Positions 15,175 to 23,573 of a stretch of DNA of 39,502 bases are shown piece by piece (the first letter of the stretch is position 1; the number at the start of each line of letters is the position of its first letter). The stretch comes from Acidimicrobiia bacterium (lineage in GTDB: Bacteria > Actinomycetota > Acidimicrobiia > Spongiisociales > UBA5794): assembly GCA_030066265.1 (NCBI GenBank), contig JASJCF010000003.1, forward strand, positions 1-39,502, in the 5' to 3' direction. The translations under genes and the position numbers were made by a program. The notes below the pieces were generated by a model, which did no database searches, was not told the DNA's origin, and saw nothing but the letters and a program-made list of their open reading frames with translations.

Positions 15175-15954
15175 ATGACCGATACCAGCATCACCACCAC
15201 CAACCTCACCAACCCGACCATCGACGTCATGAACTCGCACGTATCCGTGCGATCGTTCACCGACGAGCCAGTCTCGGACGAGATGATCGACACCATTCTC
15301 GACGCAGCACGCCGGGCACCGACGAGCAGCAACTGGCAGACGTACAGCATCATCGTGGTCCGCGACCAGGAGACCAAGAAGCGGCTCGCCGAGCTCGCCG
15401 GCGGCCAACGCCACATCGAGCAGAGCCAGGTCTTCCTCGCCTTCGCCGCCGACCTCCATCGGCTCGGGATCGCCGCATCGATCCACGGCGTCAAGCCGGC
15501 TCGGGGGCTCGAGCACACCCTCACCCCCGTCGTCGACGCTGCCATCGTCGGCGAAGCCGCCCAGATCGCCGCCGAGTCGTTCGGGCTCGGTGCCGTGATG
15601 GTCGGCGGGATGCGAAGAGAGGCCGCCGAGGTCGCAGAGGTGCTCGAGCTCCCGGAGCAGGTGTTCGTCGTCTACGGCATGAGCGTCGGATGGCCTGCGA
15701 ACGATCCGAGGGCCGATGGGCTCAAGCCGAGGCTGCCCGAGCGCCTCGTGGTGCACCGGGACTCGTACTCGGACGAGAACGCCCGTGCCATGATCGAGGA
15801 GTACAACCGCGAGCTCGCCGAGTTCTACGACCGGCAGGGACGCAACACCGACGCCTCATCGGCGTGGACCGGCCCGCTCGCGAGGGGGTCGGTGAACCTC
15901 CGATACGCGACCCTGCGTGCGGCGCTCGATGACATGGGCTTCAGATTCGACTGA
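15175..15954 (+). CDS. FMN-dependent NADPH nitroreductase (NfsA/FRP-like)
   Basis: A 259-residue flavin reductase predicted to reduce nitro compounds or quinones with NADPH. NfsA-type motifs are HVSVRSFTDEPVSDEMID, AARRAPTSSNWQTYSIIVV (FMN binding), LAGGQRHIEQSQVFLAFAADL and SFGLGAVMVGGMRREAAEV. The C-terminus SVNLRYATLRAALDDMGFRFD closes the fold. The length is slightly above the E. coli enzyme. The ribosome site is weak. The Xaa-Pro aminopeptidase starts 34 bases downstream from its own promoter, so the two need not form an operon. Confidence 0.88.
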   Translation: MTDTSITTTNLTNPTIDVMNSHVSVRSFTDEPVSDEMIDTILDAARRAPTSSNWQTYSIIVVRDQETKKRLAELAGGQRHIEQSQVFLAFAADLHRLGIAASIHGVKPARGLEHTLTPVVDAAIVGEAAQIAAESFGLGAVMVGGMRREAAEVAEVLELPEQVFVVYGMSVGWPANDPRADGLKPRLPERLVVHRDSYSDENARAMIEEYNRELAEFYDRQGRNTDASSAWTGPLARGSVNLRYATLRAALDDMGFRFD

Positions 15955-15975
15955 CCCCGCTGTGGAGGCGACCGG

Positions 15976-15988
15976 TACGCTGCGGGCC
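15976..15988 (+). promoter_or_regulatory. Leaderless -10 element for the aminopeptidase
   Basis: TACGCT at 15976-15981 ends 7 nt before the ATG at 15989. Confidence 0.6.
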
Positions 15989-17440
15989 ATGACATCAGAC
16001 CGTTTCGCCCTCCGGCGGGCCGACTTCCTCGAGCGGCTCGGAGACACCATCGCCATCGTGCCGGCCAACGTCGAGCAGATCCGCAACGATGACGTCACGC
16101 ACGCGTTCCGCCAGGGATCTGACTTCTTCTTCCTCACGGGATTCGACGAACCGGACTCGATCGCGGTGTTCGATGCGTCGCACCCGACGGAGAACTACGT
16201 CCTGTTCGTCCGACCACGGGACCCCGAGATGGAGTCGTGGAACGGCCTCAGGGCGGGCACCGAAGGCGCCGTCACGGACTTCGGTGCCGATGCGGCGTTC
16301 CCGCTCGCAGACTTCGAACCGTGGCTCCGACGCCGCCTGCGAGGCCACACGGAGGTCGCATTCACCCTCGGGGCGCGACACGCAGACACGATCATGCGGG
16401 CCATGTCCTCCGCCCGAAGCCACTCTGACCGCATGGGCGTGGTGGCGCCGCACCGGCTCGTCGATCCTCGGGCGATCCTCCACGAGATGCGGCTGATCAA
16501 GTCCGAGGACGAGATCGAGGCGCTGCGCAAAGCCTCACACATCAGCGCTGTGGCTCACATCGAAGTGATGCGATTCGCCCGGCCCGGCCTCACCGAACGC
16601 CAGGCGCAAGCCGCACTCGAGTACGTCTTCGGCGTCATGGGGGCGGAGCGCGTCGGGTATGGATCGATCGTCGCAGGTGGTGACAACGCCGTCATCCTCC
16701 ACTACGTGGAGAACGACCAGACACTCGAGGACGGGGACCTGCTGCTCATCGATGCCGGAGCCGAGTATCGCCACCTGACCGCCGACATCACCAGGACCTT
16801 CCCGGTGAACGGCACCTTCACCCAGCCGCAACGCGCGGTGTACGACATCGTGCTCGCTGCAGAACGAGCGATCATCGACGATTGCGCACCCGGCCTCCCG
16901 TACACGGCCATGCACACGAAGGCCATCGAGATGCTCACCGAGGGAATGGTGGACATCGGTCTCCTCCCGGGACCAGCGGACGAGGCCGTTGCAAAGGGCT
17001 GGTATCGAGAGTTCTTCTTCCACGGGACCGGCCACTGGCTCGGGATCGACGTCCACGATGCCGGCGCCTACCGGCTCGACGGGGCGGGCAGGCCGCTCGA
17101 GCCTGGCATGGCGTTCACCGTCGAGCCGGGAATCTACGTCTCGCGAGACAAAGCCACGGTCACCCTCTCGGAAGCTCCCTACGACGCTGACGAAGCTTCC
17201 GTTCTGGCGTTCGAACTCGGGGGCGCCGAAGCAAAGGCGGAGTTGGCGAGGCGCCGGGACGAGGCAGGAACGCGAATGTGGTCCGTTCCCGATGACTTCC
17301 TCGGAATCGGTGTCAGGGTCGAGGACGATGTGCTCATCACGCCGTCCGGGCACGAGAACCTGACGGCATCGGCCCCGACGTCACCTGACGGCATCGAAGC
17401 GGTGTGCGCCGAGACGAGCGTGCTCCCCTTCTTCGACTGA
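15989..17440 (+). CDS. pepP: Xaa-Pro aminopeptidase (M24B)
   Basis: A 483-residue cytosolic metallopeptidase that removes the N-terminal residue ahead of proline. The N-terminal domain (RADFLERLGDTIAIVPAN, FRQGSDFFFLTGF) is the creatinase-like half. The C-terminal pita-bread domain shows the dinuclear metal ligands in order: LLIDAGAEY, TADITRTFP, HGTGHWLGIDVHD, FTVEPGIYV and VRVEDDVLIT. Length and order match PepP. A TACGCT hexamer 7 nt before the ATG implies a leaderless message. It ends 19 bases from the convergent giant DivIVA-domain gene. Confidence 0.92.
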   Translation: MTSDRFALRRADFLERLGDTIAIVPANVEQIRNDDVTHAFRQGSDFFFLTGFDEPDSIAVFDASHPTENYVLFVRPRDPEMESWNGLRAGTEGAVTDFGADAAFPLADFEPWLRRRLRGHTEVAFTLGARHADTIMRAMSSARSHSDRMGVVAPHRLVDPRAILHEMRLIKSEDEIEALRKASHISAVAHIEVMRFARPGLTERQAQAALEYVFGVMGAERVGYGSIVAGGDNAVILHYVENDQTLEDGDLLLIDAGAEYRHLTADITRTFPVNGTFTQPQRAVYDIVLAAERAIIDDCAPGLPYTAMHTKAIEMLTEGMVDIGLLPGPADEAVAKGWYREFFFHGTGHWLGIDVHDAGAYRLDGAGRPLEPGMAFTVEPGIYVSRDKATVTLSEAPYDADEASVLAFELGGAEAKAELARRRDEAGTRMWSVPDDFLGIGVRVEDDVLITPSGHENLTASAPTSPDGIEAVCAETSVLPFFD

Positions 17441-17459
17441 CCGACCTCGCTCGGTCCGA

Positions 17460-20400
17460 TCAGGCGTCGCGCATCTTCTTCCGCAGGTTCGCGATCGTGT
17501 CCGCGTTCGTGCTCGGTTCGATCCCGATTCGCGGCAGCCTCGCCGAGTTGCGGCGGTACCTCGACTCGGACACCTCGGAGTCGTCCGGGTCGACCTCGTC
17601 GTCGACCTCGTTGGTCGGAGGGGCGACCGCCGGTGAGTAGTCGAACACGTACCCGCTCGACTCCCCGTCCTCCGTCGCCTCCGGAGCCGACGACACGTCC
17701 TGATCCGTTGCAGCATCAACCGAGGCCAGCTCGTCCATCTCGTCCTCGTCGTGCACCTCATCGGACCAACCGATCCCGTCGCCAGTGCCCTGATCGCTCC
17801 CCTCGGCATCTGCCGAGTGATCAGCGTCGTTCGCATCTGCGAGATCATCTCCAGGGTGCGTTCGAGCGAACTCCTCCTCGCGCTCCGCCCTGACCTGCTG
17901 CAGCGCCTCCATGGCCTCGTTCCGGACGGCTTCGAGGGAATCTCCATGGGCGGCTTCCTCTGCCGCCTCAGCTGCAGCGAGACGGTCGGCAAGCGAGATG
18001 CCACCCTCGGGGATGTCATCCTCAGCTGCATCGACGTACTCGGTCGTCTCGGCCTCGACGAAGGAGATACGGTCCTCCGTCACGGGCTCTTCGTCCGGCA
18101 GCTCCGCCACGGGGGCGTCGTCGGCCACCACGGCCTCGACCTGATCGGCAACCTCGGTCGGTTCATCGGCATCGACGATGTGCGAGGAGTCGCTCGTGAC
18201 TGCCGGGTCGCCCGACGCTTCGATCTGGGTCAACTCGGCGGTCGTTGTCAGCTCGGCGGCATTCTCGGTACGGGCCTCTTCGTTCGCGTCCGGTACCTCG
18301 GTCTCACGGGCAGCGAGGTTCGATTCCCTCGCCGCGAGGGTGTCCTCGCGCTCGCGAAGCTCAGCGTCCCGTGCATCGAGCTCCTCGCTGGCCGCGTCGA
18401 GCTCGGCTTCCCTGTTCTCGAGATGCGCTCGCAGCTTCGCAACCCCGTCGGTGTCGGCTCCGATCTCCTCGATGCGAGCGGAGAGCTCGGCTTCGCGCAA
18501 GGTAAGCCGCTCGACTTCGTGCTCCAGCGCACGCTCGCGCTCCGCTGACGCCTCGGTGTCCTCTGCAGCGGCCTTCTCAGCCTGAGCGGCAAGGTCGCGC
18601 TCTCTCTCCTCGAGGAGCGCAAGTCGCTCTGCGAACTCGGCCTCTCGACGCTCGCTCTCGGCATCGGCTGCAGCTCCGTCGTCGGCGGCCGCCTGTTCGA
18701 GCTCCCCCGCCCGGGTGTCGAGTTCGGTGCGGCGATGGTCGAGCTCTTCGGCCAGGGCATCGAGCTCACGGGCACGCCGCTCGAGCTCCGCCTCGCGCTC
18801 ATTGCTCGACTCGGCGAAGTCATCGTGGGCATCCAAACGAGACTCGAGGGCGGCCTCTCGTTGCTCGACGTCGGCCTGCTGGGCATCCAGGGAGGCCTGA
18901 AGCTCACGCAGTTCGCGCTCTCGGTCCTCGAACTCCGACTGGATGGCATCCAACGACGACGTGACGTCGTCGACGGCCTTGCGCTGACTCGCCATGGCAG
19001 CGGCGGTCTCCTCGAGCTCGCGTTCCTTCGCCTCCAATTCCGTCCTGAGGGTGTCGAGTTCGGCCGCGGCGGCCTTCGTCTCGGTCTCTGCGACGGCAAC
19101 CTGCTCTCGGTCTGCCTCGATGGAGGCCTTCTCCTCGTCGAGGACGGCTGCGCGTTGCTGCAATTCGGCCTCGGCGGCCTCCTGATCGGCTTTCGCTGCG
19201 CGCCTGGCTTCCTCGCGTTCGGCTTCGATGGCGGCGCGGTCGAATTCGAGCTCCTTGCGGTGCTGTTCGATGGCCGCAGCCTCCCCCTCGGCTGCCGCCC
19301 GAATGCCCACTGCTTCTCGTTGTGCTCGTTCCACCATCTCGAATGCTTTCTGTTCGGCGTCTGCGAGTTCGTCGGCCTGCTTCCTCGCAGCTTCGAGAAT
19401 CGCCTTCGCTTGGTCCTGAATGGTCGATGATTCGATACGAATGAGTTCGGCGTCGTCACGGGCAGACTGAAGCACCTGGTCCGCCTGCTCTTCAGCGGCC
19501 TTCGCCGCTGCTTCGTGCAACTCGGCTGATTCGAGCTTCCTGCCGACGTCCTCGAGTGTCTGCTCGGCCTCGCGCGAGGCATGATCGAGGATCTCAGCGG
19601 CCCGCTGTTTGGCGTTCTCGACTTCTTCGATCTGCTCGCGGGCGGCCGCAGCTTGCTCGCGCATGCGAGCGACGTCCTCCATCGCGGCCGATCGCATTTC
19701 AGCGGTCTCCGCTCGGACGCTCTCCACTTCCGCAAGGGCTGTCTCTTCGAGGGCCTGGAGCTCGCTCTTCCGAGCGGCCCGAATGTCTCGGAGTTCAGCC
19801 TCCAATGCGCTCCTCGCAGCCGCTCCTTCGGTTTCGACGGAAGTCCTCGCCGCAACCATCTCGACCTCGGTGGTGGCCCGGAGCTCAGCTGCGTCGGATG
19901 CGTCGCTCTCGGCACGGGCCAGGAGCGCCTGGGCTTCCGCCCGGATCGACTCGGAGTCCGCAGTGGCGGTGGCGAGCAGCTGATCGGACTCCTCGCGGGC
20001 TTGCTCGTGAAGTTCGCGAGCTTCCTCCCGGAGGGCATCGGCCGACGACCTGGCGTCTTCGAGGTCCTGCTCGGCACGCTCGGAGGCGATGTGCGCGCGT
20101 TCGAGGATGTCGGCGGCATCGGCCTTCATGGCATCGGCTGAGCGCTTGATCTCGTCGGCGAGACGGGTGCGTTCCTTCGCCTGGTACTCGAGCGTCGAGA
20201 CCTGTTCCTTCGCCTTCGCCACCTCGCCGCGGCGCTCGCTCTTGGCGCGGGTGATGGCGGTCTTGGCCGCAGCGACCTTGAGCTTGAACTCCTCGAGGGT
20301 GAGCTCGGCTTGCCGCTCGGCCTGCTCGACGATCGACTGTGCCTCACGCTTCATCGATGCAGCGGCAGCCTCCGCTTCGGCTCGAACCGCCTCGGCATCG

Positions 20401-21719
20401 CCGAGGATCTTGCCGGCTGCCTCTTCGGCCTCGGCCCGCATCGACTGAACTGCGTCCTCGGCCTCGGTGCGGATCGACTCGGCCACCTCCTCGGCTTCGG
20501 CGCGGATCGACTCTGCCCGCTCGCCGGCCTCGGTGACGGCAGCTTCCGCTTCCGCTCTCTTCCGGGAAGCGTCATCTCGAAACTCCTGCGCCTCGACGCG
20601 GAGCGCCTCAGCGCCATCGCGGGCCGTTGCGAGCGTTTCGGATGCTTCCTGCTCGGCCGCGGCCGCCATGGCACGGAGCTGTTCGATCTCAGCGGACTTC
20701 TCGGCGATCTCGGCCATCTGCGCCTCGTGGGCCTGTTCGGCCTCATCGAGAAGGCTCCGAGCCTGGCCCTCGAGCTGTTCGGCCTCGGACGCGGCGTCGT
20801 CCCGGATCCGCTCAGCTTCCTGGAGAAGTGCTTCCGCTTCCGCCGCGGCGGCGGAACGGGCCTCGTCCATCTGACTCTGCGCCTCGGTGACCAGGTATTC
20901 GATCCGCTTGCTGGCGCGCTCGTCGGCGTCGAGGAGTGACTTCTCGGCTGCGTCCTCGGCGATGACCAGCATCTCCTGGACGCGCTCCTCCGCCTCGGAG
21001 ATGATCGTCGCCGCACGCGCATGGGCCTCGTCGACCGAGCTACGGGCCGCAGCGACCTCCTCCTCGGCACTCACCCGGATGGCTTCGGCCGCCGCTTCTG
21101 CGTCGGAGATGATCTCCATGGATCGCTCTTCAACCCGTCGCATCGTGCCGACCGGGTCGATCTCGATGCCCTCATCGCTGTTCGTGACCTTGGTTTCAGC
21201 GATGAGGGCATCGATCTCCTCGCGGACCCGGTCTCGCTCCACGCTGAGTTCCTTGACCCGATCCTCGGCCTCGAGCACCGTCTGGCGCATCGCCGCGGCC
21301 TCGCGTTGGGCTTCTTCGAGGATCTCAGCGGCCTGTCTCGTTGCGTCATCGATGTCCTCGGGCAGGTCGACGACGGAGACGCCGACACCGGCGAGCACTT
21401 CTTTGGCCCGATCCTCGGCGTCGGCTTCGATCTGGGCAGCCTGCTTGCGAGCTCGCTCGAGGATGCGGTCCTTGGCCTCGAGAACCGCTGCGATCGCCGC
21501 GTCGACGGATTGCCCCTGCTCGTCCTTGACCTTCTGTGCTTCGTACTCGGCTTGCTGAAGTCGAAGCTTGGCGTCCTGGGCCCACTGCTCGAGCTCTCGG
21601 AAGTTGCTTTCGAGCTCCGAGAGGAAGGCGCGAACCTCGCGCTTGTCGTATCCCTTGCGCGATGTCGAGAACTCGCGTTCTTCAATCGAGAGCGGAAGCT
21701 CGGGATTGTGGGTGGTCAC
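17460..21719 (-). CDS. Giant DivIVA-domain coiled-coil protein (Scy-like scaffold)
   Basis: A 1419-residue protein in three parts. Residues about 13-50 carry the DivIVA/Wag31 N-terminal pattern (F-x-x-S-R-K-GYDKREVRAFLSEL), which binds curved membrane at poles. Residues about 50-1150 are nearly unbroken coiled coil rich in E, A, R, Q and L, with hendecad (11-residue) repeats clearest at about 404-436. Residues about 1150-1380 are acidic and disordered, and the last 33 residues form a compact basic tail (RYRRNSARLPRIGIEP...). Size and design resemble the Streptomyces polar scaffold Scy; function is inferred from that. Start is GTG; no leaderless hexamer is seen. It follows pckA with a terminator between them. 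Confidence 0.8.
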   Translation of the reverse strand: MTTHNPELPLSIEEREFSTSRKGYDKREVRAFLSELESNFRELEQWAQDAKLRLQQAEYEAQKVKDEQGQSVDAAIAAVLEAKDRILERARKQAAQIEADAEDRAKEVLAGVGVSVVDLPEDIDDATRQAAEILEEAQREAAAMRQTVLEAEDRVKELSVERDRVREEIDALIAETKVTNSDEGIEIDPVGTMRRVEERSMEIISDAEAAAEAIRVSAEEEVAAARSSVDEAHARAATIISEAEERVQEMLVIAEDAAEKSLLDADERASKRIEYLVTEAQSQMDEARSAAAAEAEALLQEAERIRDDAASEAEQLEGQARSLLDEAEQAHEAQMAEIAEKSAEIEQLRAMAAAAEQEASETLATARDGAEALRVEAQEFRDDASRKRAEAEAAVTEAGERAESIRAEAEEVAESIRTEAEDAVQSMRAEAEEAAGKILGDAEAVRAEAEAAAASMKREAQSIVEQAERQAELTLEEFKLKVAAAKTAITRAKSERRGEVAKAKEQVSTLEYQAKERTRLADEIKRSADAMKADAADILERAHIASERAEQDLEDARSSADALREEARELHEQAREESDQLLATATADSESIRAEAQALLARAESDASDAAELRATTEVEMVAARTSVETEGAAARSALEAELRDIRAARKSELQALEETALAEVESVRAETAEMRSAAMEDVARMREQAAAAREQIEEVENAKQRAAEILDHASREAEQTLEDVGRKLESAELHEAAAKAAEEQADQVLQSARDDAELIRIESSTIQDQAKAILEAARKQADELADAEQKAFEMVERAQREAVGIRAAAEGEAAAIEQHRKELEFDRAAIEAEREEARRAAKADQEAAEAELQQRAAVLDEEKASIEADREQVAVAETETKAAAAELDTLRTELEAKERELEETAAAMASQRKAVDDVTSSLDAIQSEFEDRERELRELQASLDAQQADVEQREAALESRLDAHDDFAESSNEREAELERRARELDALAEELDHRRTELDTRAGELEQAAADDGAAADAESERREAEFAERLALLEERERDLAAQAEKAAAEDTEASAERERALEHEVERLTLREAELSARIEEIGADTDGVAKLRAHLENREAELDAASEELDARDAELREREDTLAARESNLAARETEVPDANEEARTENAAELTTTAELTQIEASGDPAVTSDSSHIVDADEPTEVADQVEAVVADDAPVAELPDEEPVTEDRISFVEAETTEYVDAAEDDIPEGGISLADRLAAAEAAEEAAHGDSLEAVRNEAMEALQQVRAEREEEFARTHPGDDLADANDADHSADAEGSDQGTGDGIGWSDEVHDEDEMDELASVDAATDQDVSSAPEATEDGESSGYVFDYSPAVAPPTNEVDDEVDPDDSEVSESRYRRNSARLPRIGIEPSTNADTIANLRKKMRDA
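20412..20510 (-). repeat. Three 33-bp repeats coding hendecads
   Basis: Three in-frame 33-bp units (20510-20478, 20477-20445, 20444-20412) encode SIRAEAEEVAE, SIRTEAEDAVQ and SMRAEAEEAAG, the clearest 11-residue repeats of the coiled coil. This points to growth by internal duplication. Confidence 0.75.
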
Positions 21720-21791
21720 GTACCGTCCAGTCTCTTCTTGGATAGGTGTCGGCGCGACCAGCCTTCTTCTTGACGGGTTCGTATCTAGTCA

Positions 21792-21815
21792 TCGATGGGT
21801 TTTCGCGCCCATCGA
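21792..21815. promoter_or_regulatory. 8-bp inverted repeat upstream of the DivIVA-domain gene
   Basis: TCGATGGG (21792-21799) and CCCATCGA (21808-21815) are perfect arms around an 8-nt loop, between the pckA terminator and the GTG start of the giant protein. It could be an operator or leader hairpin. Confidence 0.4.
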
Positions 21816-21842
21816 GCCCTGCGCAACGGCGAATGGACGCAG

Positions 21843-21869
21843 ACGAGCCCCGGTCTCGCCGGGGCTCGT
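21843..21869 (-). terminator. Hairpin terminator after pckA
   Basis: ACGAGCCCCGG / CCGGGGCTCGT, an 11-bp perfect stem with a TCTCG loop, 27 bases past the pckA stop on the minus strand. No U-tract. Confidence 0.75.
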
Positions 21870-21895
21870 TCGGATCGGGTGGCGTGGCCTCGACG

Positions 21896-23425
21896 TCAGC
21901 CCAGAGCGGTGATGACCGATTCGTCGAGTCCTGGGAACGTCCGGATGTACTCGCGGCGCTCGGTCTTGAGCCGATCCACCATCGCGTCGTACTCGTCGAG
22001 CCGCCCTTGTGCCTCGTACATCTCGCGGGGCCGCAGCAGTTCGTCGTCCGGGAAGCCGGGTAGATCAGCTGCGATGAAGTATCCGAAGTCCGGGTCCTCG
22101 CGCCACTCGATGGAGTCCTCCACGATCGCCTGCACGACGGCGCTCGAGTGCGGGATCCTCACCTTCTTCGATCGTGGATCGTCGTCAGCGCCGCCGACGC
22201 GACCGGTGTTCATCAGATACACCTCGACGTCAGGCATCGTGGCGAGCAACTCCAGGAACCGATTCCCCATGAGGGCGTCGTTGTCGAAGAAGAACGGGTT
22301 CGTTCCCGGCACGCGCAGGCTCTTGCCGGCTTCCGCCGCTCCGCCTGCGCTGGTCCCTTTCGTCTCGCCGAGCATGAAGTAGGCCGCAGCCTGCTCACGC
22401 TTGAGCTTCGCCACCGCTGGGATGATGTTCTCGTTACGGTTCAGGAGGAGGATGTAGCTCGCAGGTGGCAGGTTGTTCGGATCCCGGTGGCGGATGTTCG
22501 CCAAGGGGAACGTGGACCGGCCGTTCGCCGTATAGGAGTCGTTGAAGAAGTCGACCTTCCCCTCAGGACTCACCCACGTGCTCTCCAGCCATGCGTCAGA
22601 ACGCGTGGTTCCCCCGTAGATGGTCGGCTCGTCCTCGGGATCGAGCCCGAACGTCTTTGCGAAGCACCCGTTCTCCGTCGAGTAGATCTTCCCGCCAGGG
22701 AACAGCGCCGTGAAGTCGTCCTGGACGGGCAGCGATCCGAGCTGCTGACGGAACGTCGTGGTCGTCTTGCCGGTCCCCGACAGGCCGAGGATGAGCATGG
22801 ACTTCTCTTCGCCGTCGACGTCCGGGAACGTCTTGAGCCCTGAGTGCAGGGCGAGTCCGCCGCGGTGGTAGACGAGGTGGTTCCACATGCGGAGCCCGCC
22901 CATCTTCGACTCACCGAAGTAGTCCGACCCGAAGACCCGGGTCACGTAGTTGTCGTGATCGACCAGGATCAGGCGGTCCATGGGCTTGCCGGGTGCCGGC
23001 AATCCTGGCGTGTAGACGACGGTGAACTCCGGCGTCCACTCGTCGTCCTTCGGGAAGTACAGCTGCTGCTGCATCGCTGGGATGTTGGACTGGATCTTCT
23101 CCATGAAGAGCCGTGAACCCGTGCGGAAGTTGGGATCGGGACCGATGTAGCCCTCGATCAGGACCATCTCCTTGTCCGCGATGTAGGCGTCCTGTTTCGC
23201 CGCCCACTCCTCGTACTCGGCGCGGGGCATTCGGTTCTTGTAGTTCTCTTCTTCGGTGATGAAGAAGGTCGAAGGGGCGAGCCGGGCTTTCACCTCTGCC
23301 TGGTAGTTGATGTTGTCGAACTCCGTCACGGTGACCCTGGGCATGTGCTCCAGAACCCACTCGCGCATCTCGGCCTGGGTCGGGTTGGCGATCACGGATC
23401 CTGCGGTGGGTAGTTCGAATCCCAC
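21896..23425 (-). CDS. pckA: Phosphoenolpyruvate carboxykinase (ATP)
   Basis: A 509-residue enzyme converting oxaloacetate and ATP to PEP and CO2, the entry step of gluconeogenesis. ATP-type signatures are the kinase-1 loop GLSGTGKTTTT (residues about 214-224), the metal-site motif near QDDFTALFPGGKIYSTENGC, and FGLDPEDEPTIYGG. The N-terminal region lacks the GTP-type layout, so this is the ATP-dependent form, which is less usual than GTP-PEPCK in actinobacteria. GTG is the start, strongly supported by GAGGAGG upstream. It sits next to phosphohexomutase and glycerol-3-phosphate dehydrogenase genes. Confidence 0.92.
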   Translation of the reverse strand: MGFELPTAGSVIANPTQAEMREWVLEHMPRVTVTEFDNINYQAEVKARLAPSTFFITEEENYKNRMPRAEYEEWAAKQDAYIADKEMVLIEGYIGPDPNFRTGSRLFMEKIQSNIPAMQQQLYFPKDDEWTPEFTVVYTPGLPAPGKPMDRLILVDHDNYVTRVFGSDYFGESKMGGLRMWNHLVYHRGGLALHSGLKTFPDVDGEEKSMLILGLSGTGKTTTTFRQQLGSLPVQDDFTALFPGGKIYSTENGCFAKTFGLDPEDEPTIYGGTTRSDAWLESTWVSPEGKVDFFNDSYTANGRSTFPLANIRHRDPNNLPPASYILLLNRNENIIPAVAKLKREQAAAYFMLGETKGTSAGGAAEAGKSLRVPGTNPFFFDNDALMGNRFLELLATMPDVEVYLMNTGRVGGADDDPRSKKVRIPHSSAVVQAIVEDSIEWREDPDFGYFIAADLPGFPDDELLRPREMYEAQGRLDEYDAMVDRLKTERREYIRTFPGLDESVITALG

Positions 23426-23573
23426 GGTGTCCTCCTCGGGTACCCGGTATTCCTTAGTCGCAGACTACAAGATTACCCGAAGGCTCGCCGAGGCAAAGAG
23501 CGATGTTTCCCGCGTTCACGCTCCCGGATCGGCCGCCTGCCTCGGATCGGCCTCTGTCTCGGGTCGACGCAGA

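Noticed and set aside
17751-20149. Long plus-strand reading frames and a 623-codon alternate minus frame inside the giant coiled-coil gene
   Set aside because: They are mirror frames of a low-complexity Glu/Ala-rich gene in GC-rich DNA; their compositions show no domain and no ribosome sites.
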